Shown: positions 33,839-42,055 of the stretch, piece after piece
How the letters are laid out: every line of letters begins with the position of its first letter
How positions within the stretch are numbered: position 1 is the stretch's first letter
Source: Parasedimentitalea huanghaiensis
GTDB taxonomy: Bacteria > Pseudomonadota > Alphaproteobacteria > Rhodobacterales > Rhodobacteraceae
Assembly: GCF_009753675.1 (NCBI RefSeq)
Contig: NZ_WQLV01000002.1
Location: 310,001 to 374,000 of the forward strand
DNA: 64,000 nt
Direction of reading: 5' to 3'
Program-made: the position numbers and the translations under genes
The notes under the pieces: generated by a model
Told to the model about the DNA's origin: nothing
The model's database searches: none
Seen by the model: the letters and a program-made list of their open reading frames with translations, nothing else

Positions 33839-35092
33839 ATGTTTCAACCTGTGCTTACGCTCATTCTCTCCCTCTTTATTGCCAGTGCATCTTATGCGAC
33901 CGAACGGGTGGCGCTGGTTATTGGGAACTCTGACTATCAACATGCGACGGTCAAGGACCTGCCAAATGCTGCGCAGGACGCACGCGACGTATCCCAAAGG
34001 CTCAGCTCATTGGGGTTTCGTGTTCACTCAGGTATCGACCTGACCCGCTCAGAAATTCTCCGGCTCACACAGGATGTGCAAAAGTCGCTAAACGCGGGTG
34101 ATATTGCCCTGTTCTACTTTGCCGGACACGCGGTCCAGCTCGGTGCTGAAAATTTTCTGATCCCCGTCGATGCCTATGGAAACGATAAAGAAACATTGAG
34201 GCAGAGATCCGTTAAACTGCAGACAATCCTTGCTGAAATGGAAAGCCGGGCAGATCGCAACATCGTCATCCTCGATGCCTGTCGCGACAACCCCTTTGAC
34301 CTTGCCACCTCAACACGGTCAGTTGGCGGCGCCACACGCGGGCTGGTGAAAATCGATGCCGGGGTTGGTTCCTTTGTTGCGTTTTCCACCCAGCCAGGCA
34401 ACGTCGCGCTGGACGGGCAAGGTCGCAACAGCCCCTTCACCGCCGCGCTATTGAAACATCTGCCATCCACAGAAGACGACCTGCACGAGGTCATGCGCAA
34501 GGTGCGCCGCGATGTTGTAGAGCAGACCAACGGCGCGCAAATCCCTTGGGAAAACTCCTCACTCATAGATCGGATCTATCTGGCTCCGCGCATTACATCT
34601 GTGCCAAACGCCCCACCGCCTCCAACACCGGCTCCAAAACAGCCTGTCGCAACCGGTCAGTTCACCCATCAGGTTGCCGGCCTTGATCCCAACGGCGACG
34701 GATTTCTCGCCCTGCGCAATGGCACAACTTCCTCCGCATCCCGTCTGATGAAAATGGTCGAGGGCACGCGGCTTCAGGTTCTCGAACAAAATGGGGTCTG
34801 GTTCAGGGTCAGAACCGAAACAGGGGCTCAGGGCTGGGCTCACTCCAACTGGATTCGCTTTGTCGGTGTCAGAAGCGCGCAACCACAAGAAACCTGCAAC
34901 TCCCTCTGGCTGCAGCGAAACGCCATCTTTGCCCGCAACGGCTATTGCTTCCAAAGCGCACGCGGGCAGCAGGCCTTTTCCAACCTCGGCTGCCGCATTG
35001 GCGTACCTGCCGGCCAGATACCCCTATCAGCTTCTGAGCGGCAGGAAGTGCAGCATCTGCGGTCCCGAGAAACGGCACTGCAGTGCCGCTAA
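33839..35092 (+). CDS. Secreted caspase-like protein with SH3 and YARHG domains
   Basis: A 417-residue exported protein. A signal peptide (1-20, ...SLFIASASYA) is followed by a peptidase C14 caspase domain (about 22-250) opening RVALVIGNSDY, with catalytic His97 in FYFAGHAVQ and Cys148 in VILDACRDNPF. A Pro-rich linker (about 258-270) leads to a bacterial SH3 domain (about 280-341, FLALRNG...GVWFRV..GAQGWAHSNWIR) and a C-terminal YARHG module (353-390, LWLQRNAIFARNGYCF). Both catalytic residues are intact, so arginine/lysine-type (orthocaspase) activity is plausible. The SH3/YARHG tail suggests envelope or peptidoglycan contact. ATG 33839 has AGAAGG upstream. Confidence 0.85.
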   Translation: MFQPVLTLILSLFIASASYATERVALVIGNSDYQHATVKDLPNAAQDARDVSQRLSSLGFRVHSGIDLTRSEILRLTQDVQKSLNAGDIALFYFAGHAVQLGAENFLIPVDAYGNDKETLRQRSVKLQTILAEMESRADRNIVILDACRDNPFDLATSTRSVGGATRGLVKIDAGVGSFVAFSTQPGNVALDGQGRNSPFTAALLKHLPSTEDDLHEVMRKVRRDVVEQTNGAQIPWENSSLIDRIYLAPRITSVPNAPPPPTPAPKQPVATGQFTHQVAGLDPNGDGFLALRNGTTSSASRLMKMVEGTRLQVLEQNGVWFRVRTETGAQGWAHSNWIRFVGVRSAQPQETCNSLWLQRNAIFARNGYCFQSARGQQAFSNLGCRIGVPAGQIPLSASERQEVQHLRSRETALQCR

Positions 35093-35108
35093 CAGGACGG
35101 CCGAAGCG

Positions 35109-36266
35109 TCACCAGCGAACCGGCACCTGCAACGGTCCGCGAAATGCCCAGCCACCAAACCGGGCCTCCCCGGCCAACTCGATCTTAGGGAAACGCTCAA
35201 ACAGCATTGGCAGCGCCACCTCAGCAATCAACGCCTTAGAGATCCACGCTCCGGCGCAGAAATGTGGCCCGGCCCCAAATGAAATCGCAGCTCTGTTGTC
35301 CTGATGCAGGTTGAAAACGTCTGGCTGCGTAAAAATCCTTTCGTCCCGGTTCCCGGAGCCAAACATCAGAAAGACCCGATCTCCGACGTTCAGCGTCACC
35401 CCGTGCAGCTCATAAGGCTGCGCTATTTGCCGTGGTGACATCCCAATAGGCGAGATCCAGCGCGCATATTCTTCAAACGCCTGCAGCCAGTCAGCCCGCC
35501 CAGCCTTCACATCCATCAACTGCTCGGGATGCATCAACAGGGCCCAGACGGTGCCCGCAATCGCATCACGTGGTTCGTTCTGTCCACCCGAGATCGCCAA
35601 TTTGATGTTCGCCCGCACCTGTGCATCGCTCAACCCAGCTCGTCGCTGAATCGCCAGCAGTGACAAATCCTCCGCGTCTCCGGTATGCGGAGGACAGCCA
35701 TCAATATGTCGATCAATCGAGGCGGTACAGTCATGGCATCTGGCTTCAACAGCCGCATCCCCTGTATAATTGGCACAGCCGTCAATCATGCCCTGACTGA
35801 CACGGTCCATTTCAATCGCGCTCATATTGGTCAGCCCGGTGACCAGCTTCAACGCCTCTGCCGACAGTGGCAGAGCATAGTCCTGCACCAGATCGCAGCT
35901 TTCGGTCATTGCCAGCTGCTCCAGGATCTCCTGCGCCGCTGTGCGAAACTGTGCCAACCAGTGTCTCTGCACCGTTTTTGGCGACACTGTGGGGAAGATT
36001 GCCCGCCGCTCATCCATATGATCCGCCCCATCGCGGCGCATCATATTTTGCCCCATCAGTTGTGTCATCAAACCGCCGGGTTGCTCAGACGAGAACACCT
36101 CGATCTTCTTTTCCTGGGCAAAAATATCATCACGCCGGGTGATCAGCGTCGCATCCATCTGCGGCACATAGACCAACGGCGCTAGGTCCCGCATTTTGGC
36201 AAGGTCAGGATATGGATTTTGCCAGAATGCAGCAGGATCGATGTCATACACTGGGGCTTCGGGCAT
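35109..36266 (-). CDS. Cytochrome P450
   Basis: A 385-residue soluble bacterial P450. The heme loop FGAGPHFCAGAW has Cys337, the K-helix EXXR is E266-R269 (EYAR), and the usual substrate-recognition layout is present. The I-helix reads ISGGQNEPRD (225-234) where most P450s have A/G-G-X-D/E-T, so the threonine used in proton delivery is missing. That may indicate a peroxide-type or unusual reaction. No ferredoxin or reductase gene is adjacent. Convergent with the caspase-like gene, 16 bases apart. Confidence 0.9.
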   Translation of the reverse strand: MPEAPVYDIDPAAFWQNPYPDLAKMRDLAPLVYVPQMDATLITRRDDIFAQEKKIEVFSSEQPGGLMTQLMGQNMMRRDGADHMDERRAIFPTVSPKTVQRHWLAQFRTAAQEILEQLAMTESCDLVQDYALPLSAEALKLVTGLTNMSAIEMDRVSQGMIDGCANYTGDAAVEARCHDCTASIDRHIDGCPPHTGDAEDLSLLAIQRRAGLSDAQVRANIKLAISGGQNEPRDAIAGTVWALLMHPEQLMDVKAGRADWLQAFEEYARWISPIGMSPRQIAQPYELHGVTLNVGDRVFLMFGSGNRDERIFTQPDVFNLHQDNRAAISFGAGPHFCAGAWISKALIAEVALPMLFERFPKIELAGEARFGGWAFRGPLQVPVRW

Positions 36267-36312
36267 TTTTCACCTGTTTCTCAGGCGGCAAAGTCCTAGC
36301 CCCTGCGTTTCC

Positions 36313-36337
36313 TGTAGGGTGCGTGCTTGCACGCACC
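36313..36337. repeat. REP-like palindromic repeat, third copy
   Basis: A single 25-base unit beginning TGTAGGGTG, with the perfect inverted core GGTGCGTGC-TT-GCACGCACC. It is identical to copy B after pheA (12239-12263, opposite strand). It sits between the P450 start and the ppk2 stop. Confidence 0.8.
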
Positions 36338-36348
36338 AATCGCCGGTC

Positions 36349-37266
36349 TCAATACACCTTTGGCACATATAATTCATCCGGCAGCACCTGCCGTTCATAC
36401 TTGGGATTATACTCGCGGTCCGGCAAATCGACCTTCTCGCTCGGTACATCGCTATATGGAATCTGTGACAACAAATGCTCGATGCAATTCAGCCGTTCAC
36501 GTTTTTTGTCGTTGCCTTCAACCACATACCACGGCGCCTCGGGGATATTGGTTCGTGCCAGCATGTCTTCCTTGGCCTTGGTGTACTGTTCCCAACGCAC
36601 CCGGCTCTCCAGATCCATAGGCGACAGCTTCCACTGCTTCATCGGATCATGAATCCGCATCATAAACCGCAACTGCTGTTCTTCATCGGTGATTGAAAAC
36701 CAGTATTTCAGCACGATGGTGTTCGACCGCACCAGCATTCTTTCAAATTCGGGAACATCTTTGAAGAAAGTTTCGACCTGATCATCATCAGCAAAGCCCA
36801 TCACCCGTTCGACCCCGGCCCGGTTATACCAGGACCGGTCAAACAGCACGATCTCGCCCCCCGATGGCAGGTAAGGGACATACCGCTGGAAATACCACTG
36901 GCTTTGTTCGCGCCGACTTGGCGCGGGCAAGGCCACCACCCGTGCCACCCGTGGGTTTAGCCGCTGCGTGATCCGCTTGATCACCCCACCCTTTCCGGCT
37001 GCATCCCGGCCTTCCATGATCACCAACACCTTGGCGCCAGTCTCAACCACCCAGTCCTGCAGCTTGATCAACTCAGCCTGAAGCCGCAAAAGATTGCGGA
37101 AATAGACTTGCCGGTCGAGCATCTCGGGGTGTTGTGCGCGGTAAATCTTGCGCAGCTCCATCGACAACATCGGTTCAGCGGACTCAACCTCGATCCCCTC
37201 ATCCAGCATGTCCTGCAGTTCATCTTCCAGCCAGGCCAGAGTTGTGTTGTCGTCATCGCGATTCAC
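36349..37266 (-). CDS. ppk2: Polyphosphate kinase 2
   Basis: A 305-residue PPK2-family kinase transferring phosphate between polyphosphate and nucleotides. Walker A is EGRDAAGKGGVIKRI, the lid/Walker B region DRSWYNRAGVERVMGF, and the family segments REQSQWYFQRYVPYLPSGGE and DPMKQWKLSPMDLESR are present. It is a single-domain form of about 300 residues, consistent with class I. The start is GTG 37266 with AAAGGAG upstream; the ATG 13 codons earlier places that ribosome site inside the gene. Confidence 0.93.
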   Translation of the reverse strand: MNRDDDNTTLAWLEDELQDMLDEGIEVESAEPMLSMELRKIYRAQHPEMLDRQVYFRNLLRLQAELIKLQDWVVETGAKVLVIMEGRDAAGKGGVIKRITQRLNPRVARVVALPAPSRREQSQWYFQRYVPYLPSGGEIVLFDRSWYNRAGVERVMGFADDDQVETFFKDVPEFERMLVRSNTIVLKYWFSITDEEQQLRFMMRIHDPMKQWKLSPMDLESRVRWEQYTKAKEDMLARTNIPEAPWYVVEGNDKKRERLNCIEHLLSQIPYSDVPSEKVDLPDREYNPKYERQVLPDELYVPKVY

Positions 37267-37461
37267 AGAGGGCTCCTTTGGGTCATCACACACACCCAGG
37301 AACAAGCTTGGCTTGCCGAGTTTGCAACATAGCTGGTGTTAAGTATTCCACTAGGGAAACCGGAAATCACCCAAGGTTCAACCCGAAAGCGATATTGGCG
37401 GGCTCAGGACCCCAAAAATCACAAAATCGTTTCATTCCACTGGTGAAATCGACCCAATCCT

Positions 37462-39048
37462 CTAACGCGCGGCTGCCAAAATCATATCCGCCGCCTTTTC
37501 AGCAATCATAATGGTCGGTGCATTGGTGTTGCCACTGGTGATGGTTGGCATCACCGAGGCATCCACCACCCGCAATCCAGTCACCCCGCGCAACCGCAGT
37601 TCAGGGTCCACGGGGGCACTTTCCTCGGCGCCCATGTGCACCGTACAGGTTGGGTGAAAAATGGTGGTGCCGATGTCCCCCGCGGCCCGCGCCAGATCAG
37701 CCTCATCATCCGAAACTATGCCCGGACTAATCTCTTCTGGTGTGTACCGTTGCATCGGTCCCTGCGCCATGATCGCCCGCACCTGACGAATGGCCGACAC
37801 AGCCACCTGCTTGTCGCCTTCAGTGGATAGATAGTTAGGGGCAATCCGAGGCGCATCTTGGGCATTGGCCGACGTAATCTGCACTGTTCCGCGACTCTCT
37901 GGGCGCAGATTACATATGCTGGCCGTCAATCCCGGGAAATCATGCAGCGGCTTGCCAAAGGCCTCCAACGTCAAGGGTTGTACGTGATACTCCAGATCCG
38001 GCGTCTCCAAGCCGGGCCGCGAGCGCGCAAACGCCCCGAGTTGACTGGGCGCCATCGACATCGGCCCCGACCGTTTCAAGGCATATTCCAGCCCAATCTT
38101 CGCTTTTCCCCACAGCGAGTTGGCCAATGTGTTCAGTGTTTTTGCACCGGTCAATCGCCAGGCGCAGCGCAGTTGCAGGTGGTCCTGCAGATTTCCACCC
38201 ACTGCAGGCATATCCCGCCGCACGTCGATGCCATGTCTCCGCAGCAGGTCCGCTGGACCCAGCCCCGACAGCTGTAAAATCTGCGGTGAGTTCACCGCAC
38301 CAGCCGACAGGATCACTTCACCTTGGGCCTTTGCGGTTTTTACCTTCCCCCCTTGTTCATACTCAACCCCAACCGCGCGACCATCCTCGACCAGAACCCG
38401 CCGGGTGTGGGCCTGGGTTTCCACCTTCAGCGTCTCGCCAGTTGAAGTACGCAAGAACGCCTTAGCTGTGTTCATCCGCCAGCCGCTGCGCTGATTGACC
38501 CGAAAATAGCCAACCCCTTCGTTGTTGCCGGTGTTGAAATCTGTGACATGTGGCAAGCCCCAGTCCTGCGCAGCCTCAGACCAGTGATCAAGCACATCCC
38601 AGTGAAGGCGCTGGTTCTCGACTCGCCACTCGCCACCTTCGCCGTGCATTTCTGACGGGCCATCGACGTAGTCCTCGGACTTTTTGAAATAGGGCAGCAC
38701 ATCGTCCCAACCCCAACCGGTGTTGCCACGCTGTCGCCAGCCATCGTAATCCGCCGCTTGCCCGCGCAGGTAAAGCATGCCGTTGATCGACGAACATCCA
38801 CCCAACACCTTACCCCTTGGGTAGAGCAATGAGCGCCCATTCAGCCCCGGTTCTTCGGCAGTACGGTACATCCAGTCCGTGCGGGGATTATTGATGCAGT
38901 ACAGATATCCCATCGGGATATGCACCCAATGGTAGTTGTCCTTACCGCCAGCTTCCAGCAGCAGTACCCGGTGCCCAGCTTCACTCAGCCGTTTGGCCAG
39001 CACACAACCCGCGCTGCCCGCGCCAACAATAATGTAATCCCAGCTCAT
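37462..39048 (-). CDS. GMC family oxidoreductase (choline/alcohol dehydrogenase-like)
   Basis: A 528-residue FAD flavoenzyme. The N-terminal FAD motif IIVGAGSAGCVLAKRLSE is followed by GMC signature 1 (YPRGKVLGGCSSINGMLYLRG) and signature 2 (GAVNSPQILQLSGLGP). The C-terminal domain has TIFHPTCTVHMG and DASVMPTITSGNTNAPTIM with the active-site His/Asn. It resembles BetA and the alcohol dehydrogenases of that clade, but there is no betB, betI or choline transporter nearby, so a choline role is not supported. ATG 39048 is chosen over TTG 39060. Confidence 0.88.
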   Translation of the reverse strand: MSWDYIIVGAGSAGCVLAKRLSEAGHRVLLLEAGGKDNYHWVHIPMGYLYCINNPRTDWMYRTAEEPGLNGRSLLYPRGKVLGGCSSINGMLYLRGQAADYDGWRQRGNTGWGWDDVLPYFKKSEDYVDGPSEMHGEGGEWRVENQRLHWDVLDHWSEAAQDWGLPHVTDFNTGNNEGVGYFRVNQRSGWRMNTAKAFLRTSTGETLKVETQAHTRRVLVEDGRAVGVEYEQGGKVKTAKAQGEVILSAGAVNSPQILQLSGLGPADLLRRHGIDVRRDMPAVGGNLQDHLQLRCAWRLTGAKTLNTLANSLWGKAKIGLEYALKRSGPMSMAPSQLGAFARSRPGLETPDLEYHVQPLTLEAFGKPLHDFPGLTASICNLRPESRGTVQITSANAQDAPRIAPNYLSTEGDKQVAVSAIRQVRAIMAQGPMQRYTPEEISPGIVSDDEADLARAAGDIGTTIFHPTCTVHMGAEESAPVDPELRLRGVTGLRVVDASVMPTITSGNTNAPTIMIAEKAADMILAAAR

Positions 39049-39174
39049 GCCTGCCCCCAACGTTTTGCGGCATCAGAGCATATCTATGCATCGGATAACA
39101 GGCTGAGACTTGATGCTGTAGAAATTCACTCGGGCCACAAAACATTTGGAGAGACCGTCAGTTCGGCTCCGTGC

Positions 39175-40017
39175 CTATGACGGTACCAGCCAATTGCTAT
39201 GAACATACCCGGTAACATCATCCTTACCGCTCACAACTTCCGCAACTAACCACCACTTAGATGTTTTTTCAATCACGTGCACAACCGTATCATCCGGCAG
39301 GTTTTTAATAGGTTTTTGAGACAGATCGGGAGTTGCTCGTAAGTTTAATCCACTCGCTGAGTTCACCTTGTAGCGAAGATCATTCCAGCTATCTTCTTCA
39401 CGTCCAAAAATCAAAGACCGGAACTTATCCATATCGAACGCCGGGCCGGGATCAATTTTCCGCATAGGTGAAATGTCATCATGACCGACGACATCGGAAG
39501 GTTTGATATCATATTCCTCAACGATGGCTTGCGCTGCGGCTACCGTTGCGTCCCACTGTTCTTCGCTAAACGTTTCCCATCCGTGTTGTTTTCCAGGGGA
39601 GTTTCTGTGTTCATCCAAAACAACACGTTCATTGGAGACAGCCCTTCCAGTACGCGAAACCCAACCGCCACTTGCAGAGGGCTTTAGCTTTCCCCAGTTT
39701 GCAATTTCAATTCCAATTGAATGGCTATTTAGACCTTTTACATTTTTCCATCGGCTCTTGCCAGCATGCCAGCCCACTTTGTTGAAATGCACCATCTGGG
39801 TCACTCCACCATCCCGACCAACGACCAAATGCGCCGACACCTTGGCCTTAGGATTTTGAAACCAGTTAATCGAACCGGAGGCCGCTCCTCCAGCGGTATA
39901 ATGGATAACCAAAAAGCGTGGTGCCCCGCCAACCAGGCTGCCACCATGATTTGGTGACTCTACAAACGGGACCATCTTATTGTCGCCTGCAACCAATCTG
40001 AAATTCTTAACTTTCAC
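39175..40017 (-). CDS. N-acetylmuramoyl-L-alanine amidase with SH3 domain
   Basis: A 280-residue peptidoglycan amidase of the amidase_2/PGRP fold. It has LVIHYTAGG, HLVVGRDGGVTQMV, NSHSIGIEIAN and VVGHDDISPMRKIDPG, which carry the zinc histidines and catalytic residues. A bacterial SH3-like segment follows (about 220-278, LNLRATPDLSQKP...GYVHSNWLVP). There is no signal peptide. The base composition is visibly more A/T-rich than its neighbours, and the gene stands alone, suggesting horizontal (phage endolysin-like or effector-like) origin. The start is GTG 40017 with AGGAG upstream. Confidence 0.87.
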   Translation of the reverse strand: MKVKNFRLVAGDNKMVPFVESPNHGGSLVGGAPRFLVIHYTAGGAASGSINWFQNPKAKVSAHLVVGRDGGVTQMVHFNKVGWHAGKSRWKNVKGLNSHSIGIEIANWGKLKPSASGGWVSRTGRAVSNERVVLDEHRNSPGKQHGWETFSEEQWDATVAAAQAIVEEYDIKPSDVVGHDDISPMRKIDPGPAFDMDKFRSLIFGREEDSWNDLRYKVNSASGLNLRATPDLSQKPIKNLPDDTVVHVIEKTSKWWLVAEVVSGKDDVTGYVHSNWLVPS

Positions 40018-40139
40018 AATCTTTCTCCTATAAAATTAGGATAAGATCCTCAGCCTTCCTGCCTTCCGAAATGCGCCATATTCTCAACGCTTATGCGAAT
40101 CTGATCATGCCGCAACACAACCAATAAGGGAAGGTGTCT

Positions 40140-40598
40140 CTAGACCGGCAACGCGGTGGTCTTGAACACAGTCCTTAGGGCAAACGAGCTTTGCATCTGC
40201 GCGACGCCCGGCAACCGCGCCAGATACTGTCGGTGAATGCGGGCAAAGTCATCTGTGTTTTCTGCCACCACCTTTAGCAGGTAGTCCGCCGTTCCTGCCA
40301 TCAGATGACATTCCAGAACATCCGGTATTCGCGCGACCGCTTTTTCAAACGCATCCAGCACTTCATCCGCCTGCCCCGATAGGGTAATCTCTACAAACAC
40401 GGTGCTGGGCACCTGCATTTTCCGCGCATCCAACAAGGCCACATAGTCGCGAATATAGCCATCCTTCTCCAACCGCTGCACGCGGCGGTGACAGGCCGAG
40501 GCCGATAGATTCACCAATTCACTCAGGTCAGCATTGGAAATCCGCCCCTGTTTTTGCAATACTGTGAGGATGCGGCGATCCGTCTGATCAAGTGACAT
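40140..40598 (-). CDS. Lrp/AsnC family regulator of alanine dehydrogenase
   Basis: A 152-residue Lrp/AsnC protein. An N-terminal helix-turn-helix (LDQTDRRILTVLQKQGRISNADLSELVNLSASACHRRVQRL) precedes the RAM ligand domain (HLMAGTADYLLKVVAE). It is divergent from ald with a 15-base palindrome between, the arrangement of AldR-type regulators that activate ald in response to alanine. Confidence 0.9.
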   Translation of the reverse strand: MSLDQTDRRILTVLQKQGRISNADLSELVNLSASACHRRVQRLEKDGYIRDYVALLDARKMQVPSTVFVEITLSGQADEVLDAFEKAVARIPDVLECHLMAGTADYLLKVVAENTDDFARIHRQYLARLPGVAQMQSSFALRTVFKTTALPV

Positions 40599-40634
40599 TT
40601 CTGCGAAGATCCTTGCTAGGTTTAGGCCTTATAA

Positions 40635-40649
40635 TCGAAGAATCTTCGA
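40635..40649. promoter_or_regulatory. Lrp-type operator between regulator and ald
   Basis: TCGAAGA-A-TCTTCGA, a perfect 15-base palindrome 36 bases from the regulator start and 85 bases before ald. It is the likely AldR-like binding site. Confidence 0.65.
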
Positions 40650-40734
40650 AAGACATGTTTTTATTTCGCTCAACAAAGCAGCAAATGGCGTCAAAGGGCG
40701 CGTATTATTCAGGCAAGTTTAGGAGGATAAACTC

Positions 40735-41853
40735 ATGAAAATTGGCTGCCCCACAGAAATTAAACCCCAGGAATTCCGCGTTGGCATGACGCCCGACGCT
40801 GCGCGTGAAGCGGTCAATCATGGCCATCAGGTGCTGATCCAGAAAGATGCCGGCATGGGCTCCGGCTTTTCCGACGAAGATTACACCACGGCTGGCGCAC
40901 ATATCATCGCCACCGCTGAAGAAATTTTTGCCACTGCGGACATGATCGTAAAGGTCAAAGAACCACAGGCCGTCGAGCGCAAGATGCTGCGCCCTGACCA
41001 GCTGCTGTTCACCTATCTGCACCTGGCTCCGGATCCCGAGCAAACCCACGATCTGCTGGAAAGCGGCTGTACTGCTATTGCCTATGAAACCGTAACTGAC
41101 GACCGCGGCGGCCTACCGCTGCTGGCCCCAATGTCCGAAGTCGCCGGTCGTCTGGCGCCACAAGTCGGCGCATGGACCCTGCAAAAGGCCAACGGTGGCC
41201 GCGGCGTTCTGATGGGTGGCGTCCCCGGTGTTGCCCCTGCCAAGGTTGTCGTGATCGGCGGCGGTGTTGTTGGCACCCACGCTGCAAAAATTGCAGCTGG
41301 CATGGGCGCTGATGTCACTGTTCTGGATCGCTCGTTGAACCGCCTGAAATATCTGGACGACGTGTTTGGCCGTGACTTCAAGAACCAGTACTCCACTGCA
41401 GGTGCCACTCTAGATCTGGTCCGCCAGGCTGACATGGTCATTGGCGCTGTGTTGATCCCCGGTGCTGCCGCACCAAAACTGATCAGCCGTGCACAGCTGT
41501 CCGAAATGAAGCCCGGCGCGGCTATCGTCGATGTTGCCATCGATCAGGGTGGTTGCTTTGAAACCTCCAAGGCCACAACACACGGCGACCCGATCTACAA
41601 TGTCGATGGCGTTATGCACTACTGTGTAGCCAACATGCCCGGTGCTGTTGCACGGACATCAACCATCGCCTTGGGCAACGCCACCATGCCGTTCATGCTG
41701 GCACTGGCAGACAAGGGCTGGCGTCAGGCCTGTGCCGACGACGCACACCTGCTGAACGGTTTGAACGTTCACGCTGGTCAGCTGACTTACTACGCAGTTG
41801 GCAAAGCACTTGGGATCGACGTCGTCTCCCCTAGCCTTGCGATCAAACAGTAA
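40735..41853 (+). CDS. ald: Alanine dehydrogenase
   Basis: A 372-residue NAD-dependent alanine dehydrogenase, interconverting alanine and pyruvate plus ammonia. It opens MKIGCPTEIKPQEFRVGMTP (lysine/histidine substrate site residues follow), has GGVPGVAPAKVVVIGGGVVGTHAAKIA for NAD binding, and ends with the family helix GLNVHAGQLTYYAVGKALG. An AGGAGG site precedes ATG 40735. Its regulator is divergent. Confidence 0.97.
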   Translation: MKIGCPTEIKPQEFRVGMTPDAAREAVNHGHQVLIQKDAGMGSGFSDEDYTTAGAHIIATAEEIFATADMIVKVKEPQAVERKMLRPDQLLFTYLHLAPDPEQTHDLLESGCTAIAYETVTDDRGGLPLLAPMSEVAGRLAPQVGAWTLQKANGGRGVLMGGVPGVAPAKVVVIGGGVVGTHAAKIAAGMGADVTVLDRSLNRLKYLDDVFGRDFKNQYSTAGATLDLVRQADMVIGAVLIPGAAAPKLISRAQLSEMKPGAAIVDVAIDQGGCFETSKATTHGDPIYNVDGVMHYCVANMPGAVARTSTIALGNATMPFMLALADKGWRQACADDAHLLNGLNVHAGQLTYYAVGKALGIDVVSPSLAIKQ

Positions 41854-41863
41854 AACGCATCAC

Positions 41864-41902
41864 ATCGGCCTTCCTCCAAACCTGGCGGAAGGCCGATTTT
41901 CC
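41864..41902 (+). terminator. Terminator of ald
   Basis: A perfect 11-bp stem ATCGGCCTTCC/GGAAGGCCGAT (41864-41874 with 41887-41897) is followed by TTTTCCTT. Confidence 0.9.
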
Positions 41903-41972
41903 TTATCTTAGCCAAAACACTCATCTCCCCCTGTTGCTCAAACGCGCGAGGAATGGAAAAATAGAGTGAATT

Positions 41973-42016
41973 CCAACCTTACGTTGGGGAAAGCCTGCAC
42001 TTTGCGGGCGTTTTTG
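41973..42016 (+). terminator. Second hairpin pair with T-run before mscS
   Basis: CCAAC-CTTAC-GTTGG (41973-41987) is followed by GCCTGCA-CTT-TGCGGGC (41993-42009, one G-T pair) and GTTTTT. A second intrinsic terminator this far from ald, with its own upstream hairpin, could end a short RNA made from the gap. It could also be a leader attenuator of mscS. Confidence 0.5.
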
Positions 42017-42055
42017 CGTTATGACGCCCCAAATTGACAAACTGGAGAAATTTTC

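Noticed and set aside
33839-35092. Caspase-like protein as part of a phage-defence system
   Set aside because: It has a signal peptide and SH3/YARHG modules, and there is no adjacent sensor, CRISPR, reverse transcriptase or other defence gene.
37462-39048. Calling the GMC oxidoreductase choline dehydrogenase BetA
   Set aside because: The family is broad, and no betB, betI or choline uptake gene is adjacent; a general GMC call is safer.
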